Origin: Microbacterium sp. LKL04 | GTDB taxonomy: Bacteria > Actinomycetota > Actinomycetes > Actinomycetales > Microbacteriaceae | DNA length: 64,000 nucleotides | Reading direction: 5' to 3' | Assembly (NCBI RefSeq): GCF_900102005.1 | Contig: NZ_LT627736.1 | Span: 310,001 to 374,000, forward strand | Shown here: positions 42,641 through 50,261 of the stretch, piece after piece | How the letters are laid out: each line of letters begins with the position of its first letter | Position numbering within the stretch: the first letter of the stretch is position 1 | The notes under the pieces: model-generated | What the model was told of the DNA's origin: nothing | Databases searched by the model: none | What the model saw: only the letters and a program-made list of their open reading frames with translations | Position numbers and translations under genes: made by a program

Positions 42641-42683
42641 GCCCACGACGTGCCCATCATTCGCAACCCACCGGAGGATAACC

Positions 42684-42887
42684 ATGACAATCCACGACCT
42701 GCCCACCCTGACCCGCCGCCGCGCGGCCGAGCTCTTCGCCGACGAGTCCGGCGCGGCGACCGCCGAGTACGCCATCGCGACGATGGCGGCCGTCGCCTTC
42801 GCCGGCCTGCTGGTGATCATCATGCGCTCGGACGAGGTGCGCGGCATCCTGACCGACCTCGTCCGGCGCGCCCTCACCGTCTCATGA
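42684..42887 (+). CDS. DUF4244 pilin-like protein
   Basis: A 67-residue prepilin-like protein: a hydrophilic N-terminus of about 25 residues, then DESGAATAEYAIATMAAVAFAGLLVII, the Glu at position 5 of a conserved mature-pilin start and a hydrophobic helix, and a short tail. This is the DUF4244/Flp-type major pilin of actinobacterial tad loci. It is preceded by a strong GGAGGATAACC ribosome site, as expected for the most abundant product. The stop overlaps the TadE start (ATGA). No prepilin peptidase gene is in the window. Confidence 0.9.
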   Translation: MTIHDLPTLTRRRAAELFADESGAATAEYAIATMAAVAFAGLLVIIMRSDEVRGILTDLVRRALTVS

Positions 42888-43222
42888 GGCGGGACGAGCG
42901 GGGATCTGTCGCGGCGGAGTTCGCCGTGACGGTCCCCGCCGTCGTCCTCGTCATCGTGCTCGCGGTCTCGGCCCTCTCGGTGGGCGCGCGCCAGGTGCGG
43001 CTGGAACATGCTGCGGCGCAGGCAGCGCGCCTCGCGGCACGCGAGGAGTCGCCTGACCGGGTGCAGGCCGCGGCATCCGCTCTCGCTTCGGGTGCCACGG
43101 TGCAGACTCGGCGAGAGGGAGATCTGGTCTGCGCGGATCTGTCGGCAGGTGTCGGGGTTCCGCTGCCGCTGCCGGACCTGCGGGCGACATCGTGTGCGCT
43201 CGCCGCGCCGGAGGGCGACTGA
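42884..43222 (+). CDS. TadE-like pseudopilin
   Basis: A 112-residue protein with the TadE pattern: short basic start MRRDERGSVAAEFAVTVPAVVLVIVLAV with G-S-x-x-x-E-F before the membrane helix, then a small extracytoplasmic domain with two Cys that could pair. It is coupled to the flanking genes by a 4-base (ATGA) overlap upstream and a 1-base TGATG overlap downstream. It is a minor pilin of the Tad system in known loci. Confidence 0.9.
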   Translation: MRRDERGSVAAEFAVTVPAVVLVIVLAVSALSVGARQVRLEHAAAQAARLAAREESPDRVQAAASALASGATVQTRREGDLVCADLSAGVGVPLPLPDLRATSCALAAPEGD

Positions 43223-43542
43223 TGGCCGGGACGGCGACGACGGTCGGAGTCCTCGTGGTCACGGCGACCCTCGCCGTCGGTTTCCTGACCGCGGGTGCGG
43301 CCGCATCCACCGCGGCCCGTGCATCCGGTGCCGCGGATGCTGCGGCGCTTGCGGCCGCCGACACCGCGTCGGGACTCGTGCCGGGCGAGCCGTGCGATCA
43401 GGCGGCGGCGGTCGCGGGTCGGGTCGGCGCGTCGGTGAGCGCGTGTCGCCTCGACGGACTGGTCGCGACCGTCGAGGTCTCCATCGCCTTCGGTGCGTGG
43501 GACGCGAGGGCCCGTGCACGCGCGGGGCCTCCGCCGGGGTGA
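43222..43542 (+). CDS. Rv3654c-like TadE-family protein
   Basis: A 106-residue protein with a hydrophobic N-terminal helix (VGVLVVTATLAVGFLTAGAAAS) and the downstream ASGAADAAALAAADTASGL stretch shared by the actinobacterial Rv3654c family, which always follows TadE in these loci. Two Cys remain in the short ectodomain. It is the last gene of the tad cluster; start overlaps the TadE stop (TGATG). Its role in pilus assembly is not established. Confidence 0.87.
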   Translation: MAGTATTVGVLVVTATLAVGFLTAGAAASTAARASGAADAAALAAADTASGLVPGEPCDQAAAVAGRVGASVSACRLDGLVATVEVSIAFGAWDARARARAGPPPG

Positions 43543-43619
43543 GCGTCGCGACGGCCACCCCTCTCAGCGCACTCTTGACAACGCGGTGTGTATGGTGTGC
43601 AACGAAGAAAGGACGCCAC

Positions 43620-46283
43620 GTGGCACAGGGCAAGAAGCTCGTCATCGTCGAGTCTCCGACGAAGATGCGCTCGATCCAGGGATACCTGGGTGACGGATAC
43701 GAGGTCATGAGTTCGGTCGGACACATCCGCGACCTCGCCGACAAGAAGGACATCCCCGCGGATCTGAAGAAGACCTCCGTCGGGAAGTACTCCATCGACA
43801 TCGAGAACGACTTCACCCCTCTATATGTGGAGAGCGACCGCGGCAAGAAGACGGTCAGCGAGCTCAAGCGGGCGTTGAAGGGAGCGGACGAACTCCTCCT
43901 CGCCACTGATGAGGACCGCGAAGGCGAAGCCATCGCGTGGCACCTGCTCGAGACCCTGAAGCCCAAGGTCCCCGTCAAGCGGATGGTCTTCCACGAGATC
44001 ACGAAGGACGCCATCCAGGCCGCGGTGAAGAACACCCGCGAGCTCGACCACGCCCTCGTCGACGCGCAGGAGACCCGCCGCATCCTCGACCGCCTCTACG
44101 GCTGGGACGTCTCCGACGTCACCCGCCGCAAGGTCGGCCAGGGCACGAGCGCCGGCCGCGTGCAGTCCGCCGCGACCCGCATGGTCGTCGAGCGCGAACG
44201 CGAGCGCATGGCGTTCGTCTCCGCTTCGTACTGGGACGTCGACTCCACCGCGGTGAAGGGATCGGATGCCTTCGCCGTCCGTCTCGCCCGCCTCGACGGC
44301 GCACCGCTTGCCCGCGGCACCGACTTCGACGACACCGGCTCCCTGAAGAAGGCCGTCGTCGTCTTCACCGAGGACCAGGCGCGCGAGCTGGCCGCAGCGC
44401 TCGAGGCGTCGGCTGCGGCATCCGTCGTCAGCGTCGAGGCCAAGCCCGGCACGCGCAGCCCCAAGCCGCCCTTCACGACCTCGACCCTCCAGCAGGAGGC
44501 CGGTCGCAAGCTCTCGATGAGCGCCAAGCACGCCATGGGCGTCGCTCAGCGGCTCTACGAGAAGGGCTACATCACCTATATGCGCACCGACTCGACCGCG
44601 CTGTCGGCGCAGGCGGTCACAGCCGCGCGCACGCAGGCGGTCGCGCTCTACGGCGACAAGGCCGTGCCCGCGAACCCGCGCAGCTACCGCAACAACGCCA
44701 AGAACGCGCAGGAGGCGCACGAGGCGATCCGTCCCTCGGGCGAGCACTTCCGCACGCCCAAGGAGGTCACCTCGGGCCTCGACCGGGACGAACTGCGCCT
44801 GTACGAGCTGATCTGGAAGCGCACCGTCGCCAGCCAGATGGCCGACGCGAAGTACGAGACCACGACCGTCACGATCGACGCGGATGCCGCCGGTCAGACC
44901 GCGACGTTCACGGCATCCGGCACCGTCTACACCTTCAAGGGCTTCCTGGAGGCCTACGAGGAGGGGCGCGACGAGAAGCGCCACGACAACGACCGGACCG
45001 ACGACCAGTCGCTGCCCGCGCTCGCCGTCGGAGACGCCCTGACGCTGACCGATGTCGAGCCGAAGGGTCACGCGACGAGCCCGAAGCCCCGCTACACCGA
45101 GGCCTCGCTCGTCAAGGCGCTCGAAGAGCGCGGCATCGGACGCCCGTCGACCTTCGCGAGCATCATCGACGTGATCCTCGACCGCGGCTACGTGTCCAAG
45201 CGCGGCCAGGCGCTCGTGCCGAGCTGGCTCGCCTTCAGCATCGTGCGTCTGCTCGAGGAGCACTTCGCCGACCTCGTCGACTACGACTTCACAGCCGCTC
45301 TCGAGGACGACCTCGACGCGATCGCCCGCGGCGAGCAGAACCGCGCCGCCTGGCTGCGCGAGTTCTACTTCGGCTCCGAGGGCCACGTGGGTCTGCGCAA
45401 CATCGTCGACAACCTCGGCGGCATCGACGCCCGCGAGATCAACTCGACGAAGATCGGCGACGTCGCGGTCCTGCGGTTCGGTCGCTACGGACCGTACCTC
45501 GAGGTGCCGGGCGACGACCCCGAGACCCCCCGACGCATCAACGTCCCCGAGGACCTCGCGCCCGACGAACTGACCCCCGAGAAGGCGCGTGAGCTCATCG
45601 ATGCTCCCGTCGGCGGCGACCGCGTGCTCGGACAGAACCCCGACAACGGCCGCGACGTCGTCATCAAGGACGGTCGGTTCGGTCCGTACCTCGAAGAGGT
45701 GCTCCCCGAGGAGGAGGCACCGGCCGAAGAGGTCAAGGCCAAGCGCGGTGCGAAGAAGGCGGTCGCGCCGAAGCCCAAGCGCGCGTCGCTGTTCAAGAGC
45801 ATGTCGCCCGAGACGATCGATCTCGAGACGGCGCTGAAACTCCTGTCGCTGCCGCGCGAAGTGGGGGCCGACCCCGAGTCGGGCACCGTCATCACGGCGC
45901 AGAACGGTCCGTACGGTCCCTACATCAAGAAGGGCACCGACTCGCGCAGCATCGCGAGCGAGGACATGATCTTCGACATCACCCTCGAACAGGCCCTCGA
46001 GATCTATTCGCAGCCCAAATACGCCAACCGCGCCGCCACCTCCCTCAAGGAGTTCGAGGCCGATCCGGTCAGCGGCAAGCCGATCCGCATCAAGGACGGC
46101 CGCTTCGGCGCCTACGTCACCGACGGGACGACCAACGTCACGATCCCGCGCGGGCAGACCGCGGACGACATCACGTTCGAGGTCGCCGTGCAGATGCTGG
46201 CCGACAAGCGGGCGAAGGGTCCGGCGCCCAAGCGCACGACCCGCAAGCCCGCCGCGCGCAAGCCGGCGGCGAAGAAGAAGTGA
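43620..46283 (+). CDS. topA: DNA topoisomerase I
   Basis: An 887-residue type IA topoisomerase. The Toprim domain starts VIVESPTKMRSIQGYLG and carries DEDREGEAIAWHLLE. The active-site Tyr320 is in YITYMRTDS, and the nearby EAHEAIRPSGEHF and ALEERGIGRPSTFASII match the family. The C-terminus lacks zinc fingers and instead has repeated GRFGPYLE-type topo-C repeats and a Lys-rich tail (KRTTRKPAARKPAAKKK), as in other actinobacteria, for DNA binding. GTG 43620 has an AAAGGACG ribosome site; a TATGGT -10 (43591-43596) may serve it. The stop overlaps tmk. Confidence 0.97.
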   Translation: MAQGKKLVIVESPTKMRSIQGYLGDGYEVMSSVGHIRDLADKKDIPADLKKTSVGKYSIDIENDFTPLYVESDRGKKTVSELKRALKGADELLLATDEDREGEAIAWHLLETLKPKVPVKRMVFHEITKDAIQAAVKNTRELDHALVDAQETRRILDRLYGWDVSDVTRRKVGQGTSAGRVQSAATRMVVERERERMAFVSASYWDVDSTAVKGSDAFAVRLARLDGAPLARGTDFDDTGSLKKAVVVFTEDQARELAAALEASAAASVVSVEAKPGTRSPKPPFTTSTLQQEAGRKLSMSAKHAMGVAQRLYEKGYITYMRTDSTALSAQAVTAARTQAVALYGDKAVPANPRSYRNNAKNAQEAHEAIRPSGEHFRTPKEVTSGLDRDELRLYELIWKRTVASQMADAKYETTTVTIDADAAGQTATFTASGTVYTFKGFLEAYEEGRDEKRHDNDRTDDQSLPALAVGDALTLTDVEPKGHATSPKPRYTEASLVKALEERGIGRPSTFASIIDVILDRGYVSKRGQALVPSWLAFSIVRLLEEHFADLVDYDFTAALEDDLDAIARGEQNRAAWLREFYFGSEGHVGLRNIVDNLGGIDAREINSTKIGDVAVLRFGRYGPYLEVPGDDPETPRRINVPEDLAPDELTPEKARELIDAPVGGDRVLGQNPDNGRDVVIKDGRFGPYLEEVLPEEEAPAEEVKAKRGAKKAVAPKPKRASLFKSMSPETIDLETALKLLSLPREVGADPESGTVITAQNGPYGPYIKKGTDSRSIASEDMIFDITLEQALEIYSQPKYANRAATSLKEFEADPVSGKPIRIKDGRFGAYVTDGTTNVTIPRGQTADDITFEVAVQMLADKRAKGPAPKRTTRKPAARKPAAKKK

Positions 46284-46915
46284 CCTCCGGGCTCTGGATC
46301 ACCCTCGAGGGTGGCGACGGGTCGGGCAAGACGACGCAGGCGGCCCTGCTGGAGCAGTGGCTCCGTCAGCAGGGCCGCAGCGTCGTCCGCACGCGCGAAC
46401 CCGGCGGCACCGAGGTGGGTGTGCTGATCCGCGACATCGTGCTGCATCACCGCGGCGACATCGCCCCGCGCGCCGAGGCTCTCCTGTACGCCGCGGACCG
46501 CGCGCACCACGTCGCCACGCACGTGCGACCGGCCCTCGCCCGCGGCGAGATCGTCATCCAGGACCGTTACCTCGACAGCTCGGTCGCCTACCAGGGCGCC
46601 GGGCGCGTGCTCGACGGCGGCGAGATCCGAGACCTGTCGCTGTGGGCCGCCGAGGGCGCGCTGCCTGACGTCACCGTCCTGCTCGACGTCGACCCCGCGA
46701 CCGCTCGGGATCGGTTGGATGCCGCCGACAAGCCGTTCGACCGGCTGGAAGCCGAGAAGAGCGCGTTCCACGAACGAGTGCGCGCAGCCTTCCTCGCGTT
46801 GGCGGATGCCGAGCCGGAGCGCTTCCTCGTCGTCGACGCGACGCAGCCCATCGAGGTGATCGCCGCCGCGATCCGCGCGCGAGTGGACGAGCGTCTGTCC
46901 ACACGCTCGTCCTGA
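46280..46915 (+). CDS. tmk: Thymidylate kinase
   Basis: A 211-residue dTMP kinase: dTMP + ATP to dTDP. P-loop EGGDGSGKTTQ is followed by TREPGGTEVGVLIRDIVL and DRYLDSSVAYQGAGR (the DR(Y/F) motif), then the LID region. GTG 46280 overlaps the topA stop by four bases, so translation is coupled. tmk-holB order is conserved in many bacteria, joining dNTP supply and replication. Confidence 0.97.
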   Translation: MTSGLWITLEGGDGSGKTTQAALLEQWLRQQGRSVVRTREPGGTEVGVLIRDIVLHHRGDIAPRAEALLYAADRAHHVATHVRPALARGEIVIQDRYLDSSVAYQGAGRVLDGGEIRDLSLWAAEGALPDVTVLLDVDPATARDRLDAADKPFDRLEAEKSAFHERVRAAFLALADAEPERFLVVDATQPIEVIAAAIRARVDERLSTRSS

Positions 46916-46932
46916 GCGTCGCCGCCACCTCG

Positions 46933-46938
46933 TAGGCT
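46933..46938 (+). promoter_or_regulatory. -10 box TAGGCT, leaderless start of holB
   Basis: TAGGCT with seven bases to ATG 46946, so holB has its own leaderless start besides read-through from tmk. Confidence 0.5.
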
Positions 46939-46945
46939 GAACCGC

Positions 46946-48100
46946 ATGACCGCCACCACCGTCGACGCGCTCCCGTGGGGCGAGGTCTGGGGCCAGGACG
47001 AGGCCGTCGCTCAGTTGCGGGCCGCGGCATCCGACCCCTCGCAGCTCGCCCACGCGTGGCTCATCACCGGCCCGCCCGGATCGGGACGCTCGACCCTCGC
47101 CTACGCCTTCGCGGCGGCGCTCATCGCCGAGCCCGGCGACGAGAACGCGATGCGCCAGGTCATGGCCCGCACGCACCCCGATCTCGCGGCTCTGCGTACC
47201 GAAGGCGTCATCATCTCGATCAAGGACGCGCGCTCGCTCGTCGAGCGGTCCTATTTCTCGCCGTCGCTCGGCCGCTACCGGGTGATGGTCATGGAGGACG
47301 CCGACCGCATGGTCGAGCGCACGAGCAACGTCCTGCTGAAGGCGCTCGAGGAGCCGCCCGAGCAGACCGTGTGGATCCTGTGCGCGCCCAGCGACGCGGA
47401 CCTCCTGCCCACGATCCGCTCCCGCGTGCGGGTCCTCCGGCTGCGGGAGCCCGACGTCGCCGATGTCGCGCGACTCATCGTGCAGCGGACCGGGGTCGAC
47501 GAGGGGGTGGCGGAGCAGTCGGCGCGGCTCGCTCAGCGCCACATCGGCATGGCGCAGCGACTGGCGACGGATGCCGCGTCGCGACAACGCCGCGAACGGA
47601 CCCTTCGAGGTGTCCTCGGGGTCCGCGGCGTCGGCGACGCGGTCGAGATCGCGGCCACGATCGTGCAGTCCGCGACCGAGGATGCCAAGGCGCTGACAGC
47701 CGAACGCGATGAGAGCGAGCGCGACGCGCTGCTGCGGACCCTCGGCGTCCCGCCGGGAAGCGCCGTGCCCCCCGCCGTGCGAAGCCAGGTCAGTGCCCTG
47801 GAGGACGAGCAGAAGCGCCGCGCGACGCGCAGCCTCCGCGACGGGATCGACCGGGTGCTGACCGACCTCGAGTCGTTGTACCGCGACACGCTCATGCGCC
47901 AGTTCGGGCGCGACACCGAGCTCATCAACCGCGAGCTGACGGCCGAGATCGAATCCCTGGCGACGGCGTGGACTCCGCAGCACACCCTGACGGTGCTCGA
48001 CGCGATCGCGCTCACGCGCACCAACCTGCAGGGCAACGCGGCACCCGCCCTCGCGCTCGAGAGCATGCTCATCACCGTCGCGACGGGACGCACCCCGTGA
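46946..48100 (+). CDS. holB: DNA polymerase III delta' subunit
   Basis: A 384-residue clamp-loader subunit. The AAA+ core begins AHAWLITGPPGSGRSTLAYAFAAAL, with Arg48 where an active P-loop has Lys, as is usual for non-hydrolysing delta'. The conserved HPDLAALRTEGVIISIKDARSLVERSYFSP and MVMEDADRMVERTSNVLLKALEEPPEQTVWIL regions are present. It works with DnaX (21 kb away in the window) to load the sliding clamp. The stop overlaps the next GTG (GTGA). Confidence 0.95.
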   Translation: MTATTVDALPWGEVWGQDEAVAQLRAAASDPSQLAHAWLITGPPGSGRSTLAYAFAAALIAEPGDENAMRQVMARTHPDLAALRTEGVIISIKDARSLVERSYFSPSLGRYRVMVMEDADRMVERTSNVLLKALEEPPEQTVWILCAPSDADLLPTIRSRVRVLRLREPDVADVARLIVQRTGVDEGVAEQSARLAQRHIGMAQRLATDAASRQRRERTLRGVLGVRGVGDAVEIAATIVQSATEDAKALTAERDESERDALLRTLGVPPGSAVPPAVRSQVSALEDEQKRRATRSLRDGIDRVLTDLESLYRDTLMRQFGRDTELINRELTAEIESLATAWTPQHTLTVLDAIALTRTNLQGNAAPALALESMLITVATGRTP

Positions 48101-49656
48101 CCCGCGGAGTGTGGCATCGCGCCGCTGCTGCGGTCCTCGCCGTCGGCGTAGCCGTCGCCCTGGTCGCCGGCTGCACACCGAAGCGGTCGTCCGACGACCG
48201 GCCGGCCCCGCATCGCACGCCGGTGACCCAGGGCGCCCCGGCCGGCTTCGAGACGTACTACGGCCAGAAGGTCGACTGGGAGAGCTGCCGCGGGGTCGGC
48301 GACGGCGATTACCAGTGCGCTCAGATCACCGCCCCGAAGGACTGGTCGGATGCCGGTGGGGGAGACATCGAGCTCTCCGTGATCGTCCACCTCGCGTCGA
48401 GCGGCACGGCCAAGGGGTCGCTCTTCGTGAATCCCGGTGGCCCGGGCGCGAGCGGCGTCGATCTGGTGCAGCAGGCGGCGAGCTTCGCCGTGGGGGACGA
48501 GTTGCTCGACAGTTACGACGTCGTGGGCTTCGACCCGCGCGGCGTCGGGCGCTCGACGGCGGTCCGATGCCTGGATGCCGCGGCGATGGACCGGTACCTG
48601 TTCGCCATCCCGTCGGCGCCCCGAGGGACGCCCGAGCGGACGGCGGAGCAGCAGTCGTCGGCGGAGTCCTTCGCTCGTGCGTGCGACTCCAACAGTGACG
48701 GTCTGCTGCCCTACGTCACGACGGAGAACGCCGCGCGCGACCTCGATCTCCTGCGCGGCGTCCTCGGCGACGAGAAGCTCTCCTACCTCGGGTACTCCTA
48801 TGGTTCTTTCCTCGGCGCGACCTACGCGGACCTGTTCCCGAAGAACGTCGGCCGGGTCGTCCTCGACGGCGGGCTCGACCCGTCGATCCCGAGCGCGATC
48901 GTCGGCGCCCGCCAGGCAGCCGGATTCCAATCGGCGTTCGACGCCTACCTCGCCAGCTGTCTCACGGGGTCGGACTGCCCCTTCAGCGGGACAGAGGCGA
49001 ACGCCCGGCAGCAGATGGGTGACGCACTCGCCGCGGTCGACGCCAGCCCGCTGACGGCGAGCGATGGACGGAAGCTGGGAGCCGATTCCCTCGTCACCGG
49101 CATCGTCTCGGCGCTCTACAGCGAGGGCAACTGGTCATCGCTGTCGTCGGCCATCACGGGGGTCCTCGAAGGCGACGCGGACGAGATGTTCGAGCTCGTC
49201 GACCGGTACTACAACCGGTACGACGGGCAGTACCTCGACAACTCGACCGAGGCATTCTCGGCGTACAACTGCATGGACTACCCCGCCGACCCGGCCGATG
49301 TCGTGGACGACGCGAACGCCGAGGTGGCGGCGAAGGCGCCGACCTTCGCGCCGTACTGGGCCTCCGACGCGAGCCTCTGCGACGCGTGGCCGTACCCGCC
49401 GACCGGCTCTCGCAACGAGATCCACGCGGAGGGTGCCGCCCCGATCCTCGTCATCGGCACGACCAACGACCCCGCAACCCCGTACGAGTGGTCTGCCGCT
49501 CTCGCGAAGCAGCTGAGCTCCGGCATCCTGCTCACTCGTGTGGGGGAGGGGCACACGGGCTTCAACAAGGGGAACGCGTGCATCGACGACGCCGTCGTGG
49601 CGTACTTCGAGGACGACAGGGTGCCGGACGGAGACCTCCGATGCGAGGCACCGTGA
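48097..49656 (+). CDS. Secreted alpha/beta-hydrolase, tripeptidyl aminopeptidase type (lipoprotein)
   Basis: A 519-residue exported hydrolase of the TAP/SlpD/SlpE family. The signal peptide ends VALVAGCTPK, with the Cys probably lipidated. The fold shows SLFVNPGGPGASGVDLVQ (oxyanion), nucleophile Ser234 in YLGYSYGSFLGATYADLFP, the acid Asp in GTTNDPATPYEWSAAL and His in VGEGHTGFNKGNACIDD. In Streptomyces such enzymes cleave tripeptides from N-termini. GTG 48097 overlaps the holB stop by four bases, so it shares the operon. tRNA-Thr follows 68 bp later. Confidence 0.9.
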   Translation: MTRGVWHRAAAAVLAVGVAVALVAGCTPKRSSDDRPAPHRTPVTQGAPAGFETYYGQKVDWESCRGVGDGDYQCAQITAPKDWSDAGGGDIELSVIVHLASSGTAKGSLFVNPGGPGASGVDLVQQAASFAVGDELLDSYDVVGFDPRGVGRSTAVRCLDAAAMDRYLFAIPSAPRGTPERTAEQQSSAESFARACDSNSDGLLPYVTTENAARDLDLLRGVLGDEKLSYLGYSYGSFLGATYADLFPKNVGRVVLDGGLDPSIPSAIVGARQAAGFQSAFDAYLASCLTGSDCPFSGTEANARQQMGDALAAVDASPLTASDGRKLGADSLVTGIVSALYSEGNWSSLSSAITGVLEGDADEMFELVDRYYNRYDGQYLDNSTEAFSAYNCMDYPADPADVVDDANAEVAAKAPTFAPYWASDASLCDAWPYPPTGSRNEIHAEGAAPILVIGTTNDPATPYEWSAALAKQLSSGILLTRVGEGHTGFNKGNACIDDAVVAYFEDDRVPDGDLRCEAP

Positions 49657-49688
49657 GGCCGGCGTTCGCAGCATGGCTCCGGACCCTG

Positions 49689-49694
49689 TAGGAT
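49689..49694 (+). promoter_or_regulatory. -10 box of tRNA-Thr (TAGGAT)
   Basis: TAGGAT lies 30 bp upstream of the tRNA 5' end, leaving a short 5' leader. Confidence 0.4.
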
Positions 49695-49724
49695 CGATGA
49701 TCGTGCAACGCGCGAGCGAAGCGC

Positions 49725-49800
49725 GCCACCTTAGCTCAGACGGCAGAGCGATTCACTCGTAATGAATAGGTCAAGGGTTCGATTCCCTTAGGTGGCTCCA
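49725..49800 (+). tRNA. tRNA-Thr (anticodon CGU)
   Basis: Acceptor stem GCCACCT/AGGTGGC, D arm GCTCAGACGGCAGAGC, anticodon stem ATTCA/TGAAT with loop CTCGTAA (anticodon CGT, reading ACG), T arm GGGTTCGATTCCC and an encoded CCA (49798-49800). Confidence 0.95.
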
Positions 49801-49817
49801 GAACAGAGGACACACGG

Positions 49818-50216
49818 GTGACACAGGCCCTCGATGCGATTCTCGAGATCTTCACGTGGGTCGGATTCGGCGCGGCGGCGGGCTTCGGTGTCGTCGCCGT
49901 CGTCGTGTGGGCATCCGACGGTAGCTGGCTCCCCGCCGAGGCGTACCTCGACGATGACGGGCGCACGCTGCGCTGGATCGACAGCGAGGGCGAGGTCAAT
50001 TCGGCTCCTCTCGCCGACGAGGATCGCGACCGCCTCGCCGACGAGCCCGCCGCGAACATCTGGTACCGGCACGGCTGGCACGACCGGATGAGATTCACCC
50101 GCCGACCGCCGGTCCTGCGGCTTCTCACCGGATTGGCGGTCGGCGGAGCGGCCCTCGGGCTTCTCGCATCGGCACTCTCGCTCGTCGCGTACTTCGTCCG
50201 CGTCGCACCGTCCTGA
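49818..50216 (+). CDS. Hypothetical membrane protein
   Basis: A 132-residue protein with one membrane helix near residues 13-35 (IFTWVGFGAAAGFGVVAVVVWAS), a central hydrophilic stretch with DDDGRTLRWIDSEGEV, and a second helix near 105-128. The soluble loop resembles other short actinobacterial two-helix proteins but I recognise no named family. The GTG start lies 17 bp behind tRNA-Thr, so it is probably read from the tRNA promoter. The MMPL gene follows after 44 bp behind its own promoter. Confidence 0.7.
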   Translation: MTQALDAILEIFTWVGFGAAAGFGVVAVVVWASDGSWLPAEAYLDDDGRTLRWIDSEGEVNSAPLADEDRDRLADEPAANIWYRHGWHDRMRFTRRPPVLRLLTGLAVGGAALGLLASALSLVAYFVRVAPS

Positions 50217-50238
50217 CGGCCGTATTGCTGAAAAAGCG

Positions 50239-50261
50239 TATATCTAGCTAATCTAGGTATA
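50239..50261. promoter_or_regulatory. Inverted repeat operator over the MMPL promoter
   Basis: TATATCTAG (50239-50247) and CTAGGTATA (50253-50261) form a 9-5-9 inverted repeat with one mismatch. It covers the -10 box TAATCT (50249-50254) and reaches the ATG at 50261. The position is that of a TetR- or MarR-type operator; bound repressor would block the promoter. No regulator gene is adjacent. The AT-rich sequence stands out from its surroundings. Confidence 0.6.
50249..50254 (+). promoter_or_regulatory. -10 box TAATCT, leaderless start of the MMPL gene
   Basis: TAATCT ends six bases before ATG 50261 and lies inside the inverted-repeat operator (50239-50261). Confidence 0.5.

Noticed and set aside
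43575..43596. TTGACA and TATGGT upstream of topA as a sigma-70 promoter
   Set aside because: The two hexamers are separated by only 10 bp, too close for a functional pair. TATGGT alone could serve as an extended -10, so I mention it only as a possibility.
43008..43619. Upstream in-frame extension of topA to position 43008
   Set aside because: It overlaps the TadE-type genes in another frame. A proper ribosome site is found just before GTG 43620.
47083..47100. Arg instead of Lys in the P-loop of the holB product as a damaged gene
   Set aside because: Delta' subunits commonly lack a functional P-loop and do not hydrolyse ATP, so this is expected.
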